From Pedobacter sp. MC2016-05 (lineage in GTDB: Bacteria > Bacteroidota > Bacteroidia > Sphingobacteriales > Sphingobacteriaceae), in assembly GCF_026239735.1 (NCBI RefSeq), contig NZ_JAPIVT010000018.1, forward strand, positions 1 to 64,000: a stretch of DNA of 64,000 nt, given 5' to 3'. Numbering within the stretch: the first letter of the stretch is position 1; each line of letters begins with the position of its first letter. Under the pieces are notes generated by a model, which saw only the letters and a program-made list of their open reading frames with translations, had not been told where the DNA came from and made no database searches. Below, piece by piece: positions 1 through 7,162 of this stretch. A program made the translations under genes and the position numbers.

Positions 1-159
1 CATCGCCTCACGGCCTGTCTTTATATATCGTCTCGCTTCAGTTGGGCGTGAGTCTTGATCGTCTCTTCCCTGTTTCCGCTCGTCTCAATCTTTTTGTTTC
101 CCGTCTTCCGCGACATCCGCCGCTCGACTTTTTCTAACCCTTCCTTTCGGTTGGGAGTG

Positions 160-190
160 CAAAGGTAGAAAACTTTTCTGAACCTGCAAA
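160..190 (-). promoter_or_regulatory. Leftward promoter P1 of a tandem array
   Basis: Read on the minus strand, a TTTG box (187-190) is followed by exactly 19 bases and then TACCTTTG (160-167). This matches the Bacteroidota sigma-ABfr consensus of TTG, about 19 bp, TAnnTTTG. It is the promoter nearest the left edge and the last of three identically built ones. The leftward array implies a strongly expressed gene beyond position 1, most likely an rRNA operon; that gene is not in the window. Confidence 0.75.
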
Positions 191-284
191 TAAAATAATT
201 TTTATTTTTTCGTTCCCCGTTTTCTTTCTGCTTTTCAATTCTCCGCTCTTTCAGGCGGCTTCCCGTTTCTTCCGAACCGGGCTG

Positions 285-315
285 CAAAGGTAGCGATCTT
301 TTTCTTTTCCGCAAA
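285..315 (-). promoter_or_regulatory. Leftward promoter P2 of a tandem array
   Basis: The minus strand shows TTTG (312-315), a 19-base spacer and TACCTTTG (285-292), the same geometry as the neighbours on either side. The first bases downstream, CCCGGTTCGGAAGAAACGGG, can fold into a short hairpin and closely resemble the start of the P3 transcript. It lies 125 bp upstream of P1. Confidence 0.75.
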
Positions 316-404
316 TTTATTTTAAAGTAAATTTTTGGCCTTTTCCACTCTCATCTATCAACCAACCGGCTTTTCAATGCAACCGTTTCCTCCGAAGCGG
401 GATG

Positions 405-435
405 CAAAAGTAGAAAAAAATCCGCTCCTGGCAAA
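405..435 (-). promoter_or_regulatory. Leftward promoter P3 of a tandem array
   Basis: The minus strand shows TTTG (432-435), a 19-base spacer and TACTTTTG (405-412). It lies 120 bp upstream of P2. It is followed by CCCGCTTCGGAGGAAACGG, near-identical to the P2 initial transcribed region, which suggests P2 and P3 arose by duplication of a unit of about 120 bp. Confidence 0.72.
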
Positions 436-525
436 TATTCAATCCCCTTTTTTCCATCCTTTACTGTAAACGCCTGTTTTTCAAGCCGAAAATTTTTAGG
501 GAACGCCAAAACAAAAAGGGCGATC

Positions 526-537
526 GGGTGTACACCC
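526..537. promoter_or_regulatory. Perfect 12-bp palindrome GGGTGTACACCC
   Basis: GGGTGTACACCC is its own reverse complement. It lies about 90 bp upstream of the P3 -33 box, a position where a regulator of the leftward array could bind. No factor is recognised, and a chance palindrome cannot be excluded. Confidence 0.35.
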
Positions 538-548
538 CCGAGAAGCAC

Positions 549-1127
549 ACCTATAGGACACTTGATAAACTATAGACTAGTGGAAATACTTTGCTAAATT
601 CGATAACCGTTTGCACTGTTTATTTTTTTTTGAACCATAGAAATAGAGAAAATACAGGTTTTTTTAAGGGATATAAGGTGTTACAGGCCTTATGGCAGTC
701 ATTGTGTTCTGACTTTAGTCCATGAGTTCTTAGTTTCAGGAACCATAGAGATATATAGGACATATAGACTGGATGGCGCTTTGCTGGTTAGCAACTAGGC
801 CGGAGTGGTATCGTGATTTTTGGTTTGATGGATGAAATATGGTGACTTCTTGCAAACGTTGCGCCAGGTAAAGCCGATCAAAGTAGAAAAGCCCTCATTG
901 CAGCAGGCAAGGAAAGCACGAATTTCCAAAGAAATCGTTTTAAATAGAGAAAAGGATTAAAGTTCCAGGCAATTGGGAACAGTGCTTTCAAAAATGAATA
1001 TGTAAAGGATATATTATAGGAATAGAACTAATGCGTATGTTAAAAATTGTTAACTATATATATGTAGTGGGTTGTATTGCATAGCTTAGCGGCGAATTGT
1101 TTTTATTGATGTTATCGTATTATTATT
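549..1127. other. Gene-poor intergenic stretch
   Basis: No credible open reading frame was found between the leftward promoter array and bamD. The stretch contains loose direct repeats: a TATAGGACA...TATAGACT pattern near 553-578 and again near 756-770, and AACCATAGA near 635 and 741. These look like degenerate non-coding DNA. No tRNA-like fold was noticed. Confidence 0.5.
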
Positions 1128-1135
1128 TATCTTTG
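1106..1135 (+). promoter_or_regulatory. bamD promoter, nearly leaderless
   Basis: TTG (1106-1108), a 19-base spacer and TATCTTTG (1128-1135) match the Bacteroidota consensus. The bamD ATG begins at 1140, only four bases after the -7 box. Transcription in this phylum normally starts about 5-7 nt after this box, so the mRNA would have essentially no 5' leader. Confidence 0.7.
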
Positions 1136-1139
1136 CAGA

Positions 1140-2084
1140 ATGTTTAAAGTTAAACACTTAATTATTTTAGTATTTGTTGCCGCATTGGGTATTGCGGGTT
1201 GTAAAAGTCGGTTTGAGAAATTGAGGGCGAGTAACGACGTTGCTAAAAAATATCAGGAGGCACTTCGTTTATATAATAAGAGAGATTATAGTAAAGCATT
1301 GGTACTTTTTGAAGATCTTTCGCAGAAATATCGTGGGCGTGCAGAAGCAGAAGATCTAAACTATTATTATGCTTATACTTTATATAGATTAAGCGATTAT
1401 ACAACTGCCAGATATCAGTTTAAAAGTTTTGCAGATACTTATCCCGCTAGTAAAAATGCTGAAGAGGCCCGCTATATGGGTGCTTATTGCTACTACTTGG
1501 AATCCCCTGCTTTTTCATTAGATCAAGAAAACACTTATAAAGCGATTGATGCATTGCAATTATTTATCAATTTGTACCCAACGAGTGATCGTGCCGCTGC
1601 TGCAGGTAAATACATTGCGACATTGCGTGGAAAATTGGAAGATAAGGCTTTTGAGAACGCCAAAATGTATCTGACTACTGGTCCAAGTAATGTTGATAAT
1701 TACAGAGCTGCTGTTATCGCTTTAAAAAATGCGCAGCGAGATTATCCAGATATTAAGTATGCAGAAGAGATGGATTTTCTCATGATAAAAGCTCAGTATC
1801 TGTACGCAAAAAACAGCTACATTATTCGCCAGGAAGATCGTTATAATGAAGCCATAGAACTATATACAGAATTCACTGAGAACCATCCCGAAAGCAAATT
1901 TACTAAAGAAGCGAAGCAACTTAAACAAGATGTTGAGGATGGCATTGCTACTAGCAAACAAGAGCTGGCTTTATATGCGGCTGACCAAGAAAAATATAAG
2001 CAAATGTTGATTAGAACTGGTAGATTAAAAGATACCGTTTCTTTAAAACCAACTACTGCGGATAACACGAATATTAAAAATTAA
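1140..2084 (+). CDS. bamD: BamD, outer membrane protein assembly lipoprotein
   Basis: This lipoprotein subunit of the Bam complex, anchored to the inner face of the outer membrane, helps BamA fold beta-barrel proteins. The 314-residue product starts with a lipoprotein signal ending in a lipobox (LGIAGC, Cys about residue 21). TPR-like helical repeats follow, with recognisable units such as RLYNKRDYSKALVLFEDL and LYRLSDYTTARYQFKSF. The ATG is fixed by a promoter box four bases upstream. It heads the cluster bamD-rpoZ-coaBC-DUF4835, and the next start lies 7 bases after its stop. bamA is encoded far away at 59537-62080. Family assignment is firm; only the exact TPR count is unclear. Confidence 0.9.
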   Translation: MFKVKHLIILVFVAALGIAGCKSRFEKLRASNDVAKKYQEALRLYNKRDYSKALVLFEDLSQKYRGRAEAEDLNYYYAYTLYRLSDYTTARYQFKSFADTYPASKNAEEARYMGAYCYYLESPAFSLDQENTYKAIDALQLFINLYPTSDRAAAAGKYIATLRGKLEDKAFENAKMYLTTGPSNVDNYRAAVIALKNAQRDYPDIKYAEEMDFLMIKAQYLYAKNSYIIRQEDRYNEAIELYTEFTENHPESKFTKEAKQLKQDVEDGIATSKQELALYAADQEKYKQMLIRTGRLKDTVSLKPTTADNTNIKN

Positions 2085-2091
2085 TTAATAC

Positions 2092-2418
2092 ATGAATACT
2101 AACAAACCTGCTGTACCGAACACTACAGTGACTAGAAACGTTCACGATTTAGATAAAACTACAGATAACTTATATGAATCTTTAGTGGTAATTGCCAAAA
2201 GAGCAAATCAGATTTCTAACAACGTTAAAGAAGAGCTTCACGGTAAATTGGCAGAATTTGCATCGAGCAACGATAACTTAGAAGAGATTTTTGAAAACCG
2301 TGAGCAAATTGAAATCAGCAAGCACTATGAGCGTATGCCAAAGCCTGTTTTGGTTGCAATTGATGAATTTTTAAACGAAAAAATTTATCACAGAAATCCT
2401 GCTAAAGAACAAAAATAA
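2092..2418 (+). CDS. rpoZ: RNA polymerase omega-like subunit (Rpb6/RpoZ family)
   Basis: This is probably the small omega subunit, which aids assembly and stability of RNA polymerase by latching the beta' subunit. The 108-residue product has the short Bacteroidota form, with a central helix containing ESLVVIAKRANQIS, the equivalent of the AxxRAxQI motif of omega/Rpb6. It has no signal peptide or membrane segment. It lies 7 bases downstream of bamD and was probably co-transcribed with it. Omega-like genes are commonly found between bamD and coaBC in this phylum, which supports the call. Sequence divergence from proteobacterial omega is large. Confidence 0.82.
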   Translation: MNTNKPAVPNTTVTRNVHDLDKTTDNLYESLVVIAKRANQISNNVKEELHGKLAEFASSNDNLEEIFENREQIEISKHYERMPKPVLVAIDEFLNEKIYHRNPAKEQK

Positions 2419-2495
2419 TTAGCGAAGAGCAAGGAGCATAGCGCTTTCTTAAGCATGTTTAGTGCTCTAAGTCTAAGCTTTATGCCAAACAGTTC

Positions 2496-3692
2496 ATGCT
2501 AAAAAATAAAAATATTATCCTTGGCGTTTGCGGTAGCATTGCAGCTTATAAGTCGGCCATTCTGGTTCGATTACTGGTTAAAGCTGGTGCAAACGTTAAG
2601 GTTATTCTCACCCCCGATGGCGCAAATTTCATTACGCCACTTACCCTTGCTACGCTTTCTAAAAACCCTGTTTATACCCGATACTTCGAAGAGGAAACTG
2701 GTGTTTGGAGCAATCATGTTGAACTTGGCTTGTGGGCTGATCTAATTATTATTGCACCTATTAGTGCGAATACGTTGGCAAAACTTGCTTCGGGCATTTG
2801 TGATAATTTGCTAACTGCCGTGTATCTTTCTGCAAAATGTGATGTTTACGTTGCACCTGCAATGGATTTAGATATGTGGAAACATGAAAGTACACAAACC
2901 AACATTTCAAAAATTTCTAGCTTTGGCAATACAGTTATTTCTCCTGGTAGTGGTGAATTAGCCAGTGGACTTTACGGTGAGGGAAGAATGGCGGAACCGG
3001 AGGAGATTATTTCTTTTCTTGATGAATCGATTAAAGCTTTTCAGCCTTTATATGGTAAAAGAGTAATGGTTACCGCCGGCCCAACTTATGAAGCTATTGA
3101 CCCCGTTAGATTTATCGGAAACCATTCGTCGGGTAAAATGGGTTTTGCTTTGGCTGATGAGTTGGCAAACCTTGGTGCCGAGGTGACACTAGTTGCCGGA
3201 CCAACCGCACAAGAATCATCAAAAGATTTAAAAAGAGTGGATGTAGTAAGTGCAGAAGAAATGCTGAACGCCTGTATGTCAATTTCTCCAGCTATGGATA
3301 TCATAGTAATGTGTGCAGCTGTTGCTGATTATCGTCCAAAAATGGTTGCTAGCCAAAAGATTAAAAAGCGAGAATCTGACTTGAATTTAGAACTGGAAAA
3401 GACGGTTGATATTTTGGCGACTTTAGGAAATAATAAAAAAGACAATCAGATTTTAGTTGGATTTGCATTGGAAACCAATGATGAAGAAAACTATGCTAAA
3501 GGTAAGTTGGAAAAGAAAAATCTGGACTTGGTAGTTTTGAATTCACTAAACGATAAAGGTGCAGGATTTAAATCGGATACGAATAAAATTACTATTTTTA
3601 ACAAAGCATTAGCGCGATCTGTTTACGAAATGAAATCGAAAACAGCTGTAGCTAAAGACATTTGTGCTGCTATTCTGAAAATTTCAACATGA
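2496..3692 (+). CDS. coaBC: CoaBC, phosphopantothenoylcysteine synthase/decarboxylase
   Basis: This bifunctional enzyme performs two steps of coenzyme A synthesis: CTP-dependent joining of cysteine to 4'-phosphopantothenate, then FMN-dependent decarboxylation. The 398-residue length is typical. The N-terminal half is the decarboxylase (GVCGSIAAYKS near residues 10-20, NHVELGLWAD with the catalytic His, PAMDLDMW, and ASGICDN). The C-terminal half is the synthetase (TAGPTYEAIDPVRFIGNHSS, AAVADYRP, and KKxxDLVVLN-like KKNLDLVVLN). Its stop overlaps the next start in an ATGA arrangement (3689-3692), so translation of the downstream gene is probably coupled. A 77-bp gap separates it from rpoZ. Confidence 0.95.
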   Translation: MLKNKNIILGVCGSIAAYKSAILVRLLVKAGANVKVILTPDGANFITPLTLATLSKNPVYTRYFEEETGVWSNHVELGLWADLIIIAPISANTLAKLASGICDNLLTAVYLSAKCDVYVAPAMDLDMWKHESTQTNISKISSFGNTVISPGSGELASGLYGEGRMAEPEEIISFLDESIKAFQPLYGKRVMVTAGPTYEAIDPVRFIGNHSSGKMGFALADELANLGAEVTLVAGPTAQESSKDLKRVDVVSAEEMLNACMSISPAMDIIVMCAAVADYRPKMVASQKIKKRESDLNLELEKTVDILATLGNNKKDNQILVGFALETNDEENYAKGKLEKKNLDLVVLNSLNDKGAGFKSDTNKITIFNKALARSVYEMKSKTAVAKDICAAILKIST

Positions 3693-4582
3693 TAAAAAAA
3701 ATTGTTTGGATATTGCTATTGATGGGTTTGGGGAAAGTGCAGGCACAAGAACTAAATGCGAGAGTAACAGTTTTGGCTCCTCAGGTTTCAAATATGAGTA
3801 AGCCCACGCTGGAAGCATTGCAAAGAACAATTCGTGATTTTTTAAACAATAATAAATTTAGTAGCGAAAGTTACAAACCGCAGGAACGAATTGATTGTAG
3901 CTTCGTAATCACAATTAACTCTTGGGACGGTGGGTCTGGATACATAGCCGAGGCACAAATTCAAAGCAGCAGACCGGTTTTCAACAGCTCGTATAACAGC
4001 ACTTTATTGAACATGAGTGACAAGAATTTTGATTTCAGTTACAATGATGGTTCTACGATTGATTTTTCGGATCAGAATTATATTTCCAACATTAGTGCAC
4101 TTCTATCCTATTATGCCTATACCATTATCGGATTAGATAAAGACAGCTTTTCAAAATTGGGCGGTAATAATTACTTCAAAAAAGCACAAAATATTATCAA
4201 CCTTGCTCAAGCCTCTGGTAATACAGGATGGAAGGCGGCAGATGGTTTGCGTAACCGTTTTTGGTTTAATGAAAACGTACTTAATCCAGTTTTCAGCGAA
4301 TTGAGAGCTTTTATTTATGCCTATCACTTAAATGGTTTAGATCAACTTACAGACAACGATAAAGGCCTAACACAAATTGTCTCTGCACTACCTGCTTTAC
4401 AACAAATGGACAAACAGAAGTTGGGATCTATCTTTCCAAACGTTTATTTTGCTTCCAAGGCTGAAGAAGTAACCAATGTATTATCAAAGCTGAATACTCA
4501 AGAACGTATGAAGGCTTATAACATGCTTGCTGAAATAGATCCAGCAAATATTGGTAAATACGAAGGCTTGAAAAAAAATTAA
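3689..4582 (+). CDS. DUF4835 family secreted protein
   Basis: The function is unproven. The product of 297 residues begins with a Sec signal peptide (MIKKIVWILLLMGLGKVQAQ) and is mostly soluble, with a mature start ELNARVTVLAPQVSN typical of DUF4835 proteins. The start was placed at 3689 rather than 3662 because it gives a clean signal peptide and overlaps the coaBC stop as ATGA. Proteins of this family sit next to coaBC and recN across Bacteroidota and are predicted to act in the periplasm or at the envelope. Linkage to bamD suggests an envelope role, but that is inference. Confidence 0.85.
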   Translation: MIKKIVWILLLMGLGKVQAQELNARVTVLAPQVSNMSKPTLEALQRTIRDFLNNNKFSSESYKPQERIDCSFVITINSWDGGSGYIAEAQIQSSRPVFNSSYNSTLLNMSDKNFDFSYNDGSTIDFSDQNYISNISALLSYYAYTIIGLDKDSFSKLGGNNYFKKAQNIINLAQASGNTGWKAADGLRNRFWFNENVLNPVFSELRAFIYAYHLNGLDQLTDNDKGLTQIVSALPALQQMDKQKLGSIFPNVYFASKAEEVTNVLSKLNTQERMKAYNMLAEIDPANIGKYEGLKKN

Positions 4583-4770
4583 TACTGTTTCATCTTCCCA
4601 AATCTTTAGTTGAGTAATACTTGCCCACGCTTTGGTGCATATCAGTGTTGTGTTTTTGATTGAATTCTAACTAAAGATGCAACACTTTAAACTTTCCTGC
4701 GTCTTAGGTCCAAGTGAGGCTTCTAGCTTTCCGGTTATTCCCCGATTTGAAAAATAAAATTCGTAAAATA

Positions 4771-4801
4771 TTTTGAATATACGAATATCTTCGTACATTT
4801 G
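4771..4801 (+). promoter_or_regulatory. Promoter of the blaI-M56 pair
   Basis: TTTTG (4771-4775) is followed by 18 bases and TACATTTG (4794-4801), a good Bacteroidota promoter. The first 16-bp operator lies in the spacer and overlaps the -7 box. The second begins three bases past it, so a repressor bound at either site should block initiation. Confidence 0.7.
4780..4795. promoter_or_regulatory. Probable BlaI operator O1 (TACGAA-N4-TTCGTA)
   Basis: TACGAATATCTTCGTA is a perfect inverted repeat of TACGAA around four bases. It overlaps the -7 element of the blaI promoter. BlaI/MecI dimers bind short palindromes in their own promoters, so autorepression is the natural reading. An isolated half-site TTCGTA lies at 4760-4765. 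Confidence 0.7.
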
Positions 4802-4803
4802 AT

Positions 4804-4819
4804 TACGAAATAATTCGTA
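4804..4819. promoter_or_regulatory. Probable BlaI operator O2 (TACGAA-N4-TTCGTA)
   Basis: TACGAAATAATTCGTA repeats the architecture of O1 with a different central tetramer, so the arms are conserved while the core is free. Its centre lies 24 bp from that of O1, a little over two helical turns. It covers the expected transcription start, 13 bp before the blaI ATG. Confidence 0.7.
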
Positions 4820-4831
4820 GAACGGTAACAT

Positions 4832-5203
4832 ATGGCGCATAGCAACATCAAACCCACAGAAGGCGAAATGGAAATTTTACAAGTACTTTGGCAAAAAGGA
4901 TTGGCTACAGTAAGAGAGGTGCATGAAGCTTTGAATAAAAAAGATTCTGGTTATACCACCACTTTGAAATTAATGCAAATTATGCATGAGAAAGGCCTGG
5001 TAGAAAGGGATACTAATCAAAAGACACACATCTACAAAGCTATTGTCAGTAAAGATAAAACTGAGAAACAAATGGTGAGCAAGATGATTGATAATGTATT
5101 TAATGGTTCGGCAGCTCGGTTAGTCATGCAGGCCTTAGGTAAACACAGTGCTAGTTCCGATGAGATTGATGAAATTAAAAAATATTTAGATGGCCTTAAG
5201 TAA
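4832..5203 (+). CDS. BlaI/MecI-family transcriptional repressor
   Basis: This 123-residue winged-helix repressor has the family hallmarks: an opening like PTEGEMEILQVLWQKG, a recognition helix followed by GYTTTLKLMQIMHEKGLV, and a C-terminal dimerisation helix. Classical members are released from DNA when a partner M56 peptidase cleaves them. Such a partner lies immediately downstream at 5287, and two matching palindromes lie immediately upstream. In this phylum such pairs usually have no linked beta-lactamase, and none is visible here, so the signal sensed is unknown. Confidence 0.9.
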   Translation: MAHSNIKPTEGEMEILQVLWQKGLATVREVHEALNKKDSGYTTTLKLMQIMHEKGLVERDTNQKTHIYKAIVSKDKTEKQMVSKMIDNVFNGSAARLVMQALGKHSASSDEIDEIKKYLDGLK

Positions 5204-5286
5204 GGCAAAGTTGAAGGGGGACGATGTAGGGTTTAGATCCCTAAAATTTATCAGCGAAAAGATCAACAAGAAATAAAACCACCATT

Positions 5287-7068
5287 ATGGAAACTTTATT
5301 ACAACAATTTATCAAAGCATTTGGTTGGAGCATTTTAAATTCACTCTGGCAAAGCGCTCTTATTTACGGAGTGTTATTTATCATCCTAGTAAGTATGCCA
5401 AAAATGGCTGCAAGATATAAACACAATTTGGCTTTCGGTTCTATCGTATTAATGTTCATCGGCTTTGTGTACAATTTCTTGAGCAAAATCACATTTAATA
5501 CTCCAAAAGAAGCAATCAGTAGTAATGTTGAAACAGTTCAGCTTTACCAATATTTCAATAATCTCCCTCCCAGCGTTAGTAGCAAGGCAGAGCAATACTT
5601 CCCTATGGTTGCAGCTTTCTACATTATCGGAATCTTTTTACAACTTTTTGTAATTAGCAAAGGTTATCATCAGCTTGCTAAATTTAAGAAAGATAGCTTA
5701 AGTGCTATCCCTGTAAGTTGGAAAATAATATTTGACGAAGTTATCCTGAAACTTCAAATTAATAAAGCTGTCAGATTCCAGTTGTCGTCAATTGTGAATG
5801 TTCCGTTAGTAATCGGCTATTTAAAGCCGGTAGTTTTATTTCCGGTGGCATTGGTGAATCAGTTGGATAATGATCAGGTTGAGGCTATTCTTATCCATGA
5901 ATTATCCCATATCAGAAGAAATGACTACTTACTTAACCTAATTAAAACTGGAATTGAAACGTTGCTGTTTTACAATCCCTTTGTGTGGATGGCGGGGAGA
6001 TTTATCCACATTGAACGCGAACATGCCTGCGATGACCTTGTTCTGAAATTAACTGGCAAGCCTCTAAATTATGCTCACGCGCTACTTAAGTTAGAGCTTT
6101 TAAAGGATAAAAGCAGTCCGGCATATGCTTTAGCAGCAACGGGAAAGACGCAAAATTTATATCAACGTATAAAACGAATCACGAATATGAAAACGAATTA
6201 TTTAGATGTTAAACAGCAGATGGCAGCGCTAACTTTGGGAATTGCATGCTTATTTTCTATCGCATGGATTAATCCTGCAACAACGAAAAAGGTAAATAAA
6301 ACCATGATTAGAAAACAAATGGTTGCTATCACTCATAATCAAGAAAATTTAAAAACTATTGTTTGCCTTGATACGACTAAAAAGCGCAAGATTAAAATAG
6401 TTATAATAGATGCCAATGGTAAAAAAACGGAATATAACTCCGTAAAAGAAATGCCGGACAGTTTAAGGAGAGATTTTTATAAGGATGAAGTTTTCTCAAG
6501 AAATACGGTTTTTAGAATGAACATTGATTCTGGACTTGGGTTTAAAGATTCATTGTTCCAAGCTAAAATTTATAAAAAATTCAATTCGCCAGAGGCACAA
6601 GCGAAATGGAAAAAATTTGGTGAAGATGTAGCAAAACAGTACAACTCGCCAGAGGCTCAGGCAAAATGGAAGAAATTCGGCGAAGATATCGCGAAAGAAT
6701 ATAATTCTCCAGAAGCACAAGCTAAATGGAGAAAGCTAAGTGAAGATATGATTGATAAAATGGACAATCCTGAGTTCAGGGCACAACTTGATCATGCTCG
6801 GATTAGAAGCTTAAAAGGGATTGATCATACTAAATTAGCTGAGCTAGCAAGAATTAATTCTGACTCATTGTTTACCAATATGAATGACAATATTGCATTT
6901 GGAATGGATGGAACATCCATTTATATGAATCAAAACTCAAATAATAATACTAATAAGGTCAGACAAACAAAAGAGTATAAAAGGTTGAAGCAAAAATTCG
7001 ACAATGAAGTGAAAGAGCTTAAAGAAAAAATGGAAAAAGCGGAGCGTAAGGAAAGAAAAGAGAACTAA
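5287..7068 (+). CDS. M56 (BlaR1/MecR1-type) membrane metallopeptidase with C-terminal repeats
   Basis: This is a predicted integral membrane zinc peptidase that would relay a signal by cleaving the neighbouring repressor. The 593-residue protein has N-terminal membrane segments (about 14-35, 48-66, 104-124), the zinc motif HELSH at 204-208 with a downstream EREHACDD (about 243-250) supplying the third ligand, and a further segment around 312-330. The rest is periplasmic. It lacks the penicillin-binding sensor domain of true BlaR1. Instead it carries three 20-residue repeats (433-492), each beginning NSPEAQAKW, followed by a charged tail. The peptidase call is firm; the substrate is inferred. 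Confidence 0.88.
   Translation: METLLQQFIKAFGWSILNSLWQSALIYGVLFIILVSMPKMAARYKHNLAFGSIVLMFIGFVYNFLSKITFNTPKEAISSNVETVQLYQYFNNLPPSVSSKAEQYFPMVAAFYIIGIFLQLFVISKGYHQLAKFKKDSLSAIPVSWKIIFDEVILKLQINKAVRFQLSSIVNVPLVIGYLKPVVLFPVALVNQLDNDQVEAILIHELSHIRRNDYLLNLIKTGIETLLFYNPFVWMAGRFIHIEREHACDDLVLKLTGKPLNYAHALLKLELLKDKSSPAYALAATGKTQNLYQRIKRITNMKTNYLDVKQQMAALTLGIACLFSIAWINPATTKKVNKTMIRKQMVAITHNQENLKTIVCLDTTKKRKIKIVIIDANGKKTEYNSVKEMPDSLRRDFYKDEVFSRNTVFRMNIDSGLGFKDSLFQAKIYKKFNSPEAQAKWKKFGEDVAKQYNSPEAQAKWKKFGEDIAKEYNSPEAQAKWRKLSEDMIDKMDNPEFRAQLDHARIRSLKGIDHTKLAELARINSDSLFTNMNDNIAFGMDGTSIYMNQNSNNNTNKVRQTKEYKRLKQKFDNEVKELKEKMEKAERKERKEN
6583..6762 (+). repeat. Three in-frame 60-bp tandem repeats in the M56 gene
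   Basis: Three consecutive 60-bp units each encode a 20-residue block starting NSPEAQAKW(K/R)K. The first two blocks differ at few positions and the third has diverged more. A fourth, weaker unit begins DNPEFRAQL. The unit length preserves the reading frame, so copy number could vary between strains. Confidence 0.85.
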
Positions 7069-7090
7069 ACCAAACATGGAAATATTAAAC

Positions 7091-7116
7091 GGCGAAGATT
7101 ATTCTTCGCCGTTTTT
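7091..7116 (+). terminator. Rho-independent terminator after the M56 gene
   Basis: The stem GGCGAAGA/TCTTCGCC (7091-7110) with a four-base loop is followed by a T run at 7112-7116. It ends the blaI-M56 transcript and separates it from recN. Confidence 0.85.
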
Positions 7117-7162
7117 GTTTTTAGGCATTTGTTAAATAACTTTTTTTAATTTCGTACTCTGT

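Noticed and set aside
21..548. Two minus-strand frames (97 and 65 residues) at 21-314 and 351-548
   Set aside because: They run through the tandem promoter array and have low-complexity Lys/Arg/Glu or random composition with no domain; transcription starts would fall inside them.
4832..7068. A beta-lactam resistance locus
   Set aside because: The repressor and peptidase resemble BlaI/BlaR1, but no beta-lactamase or penicillin-sensing domain is present; such pairs are common in Bacteroidota without resistance.
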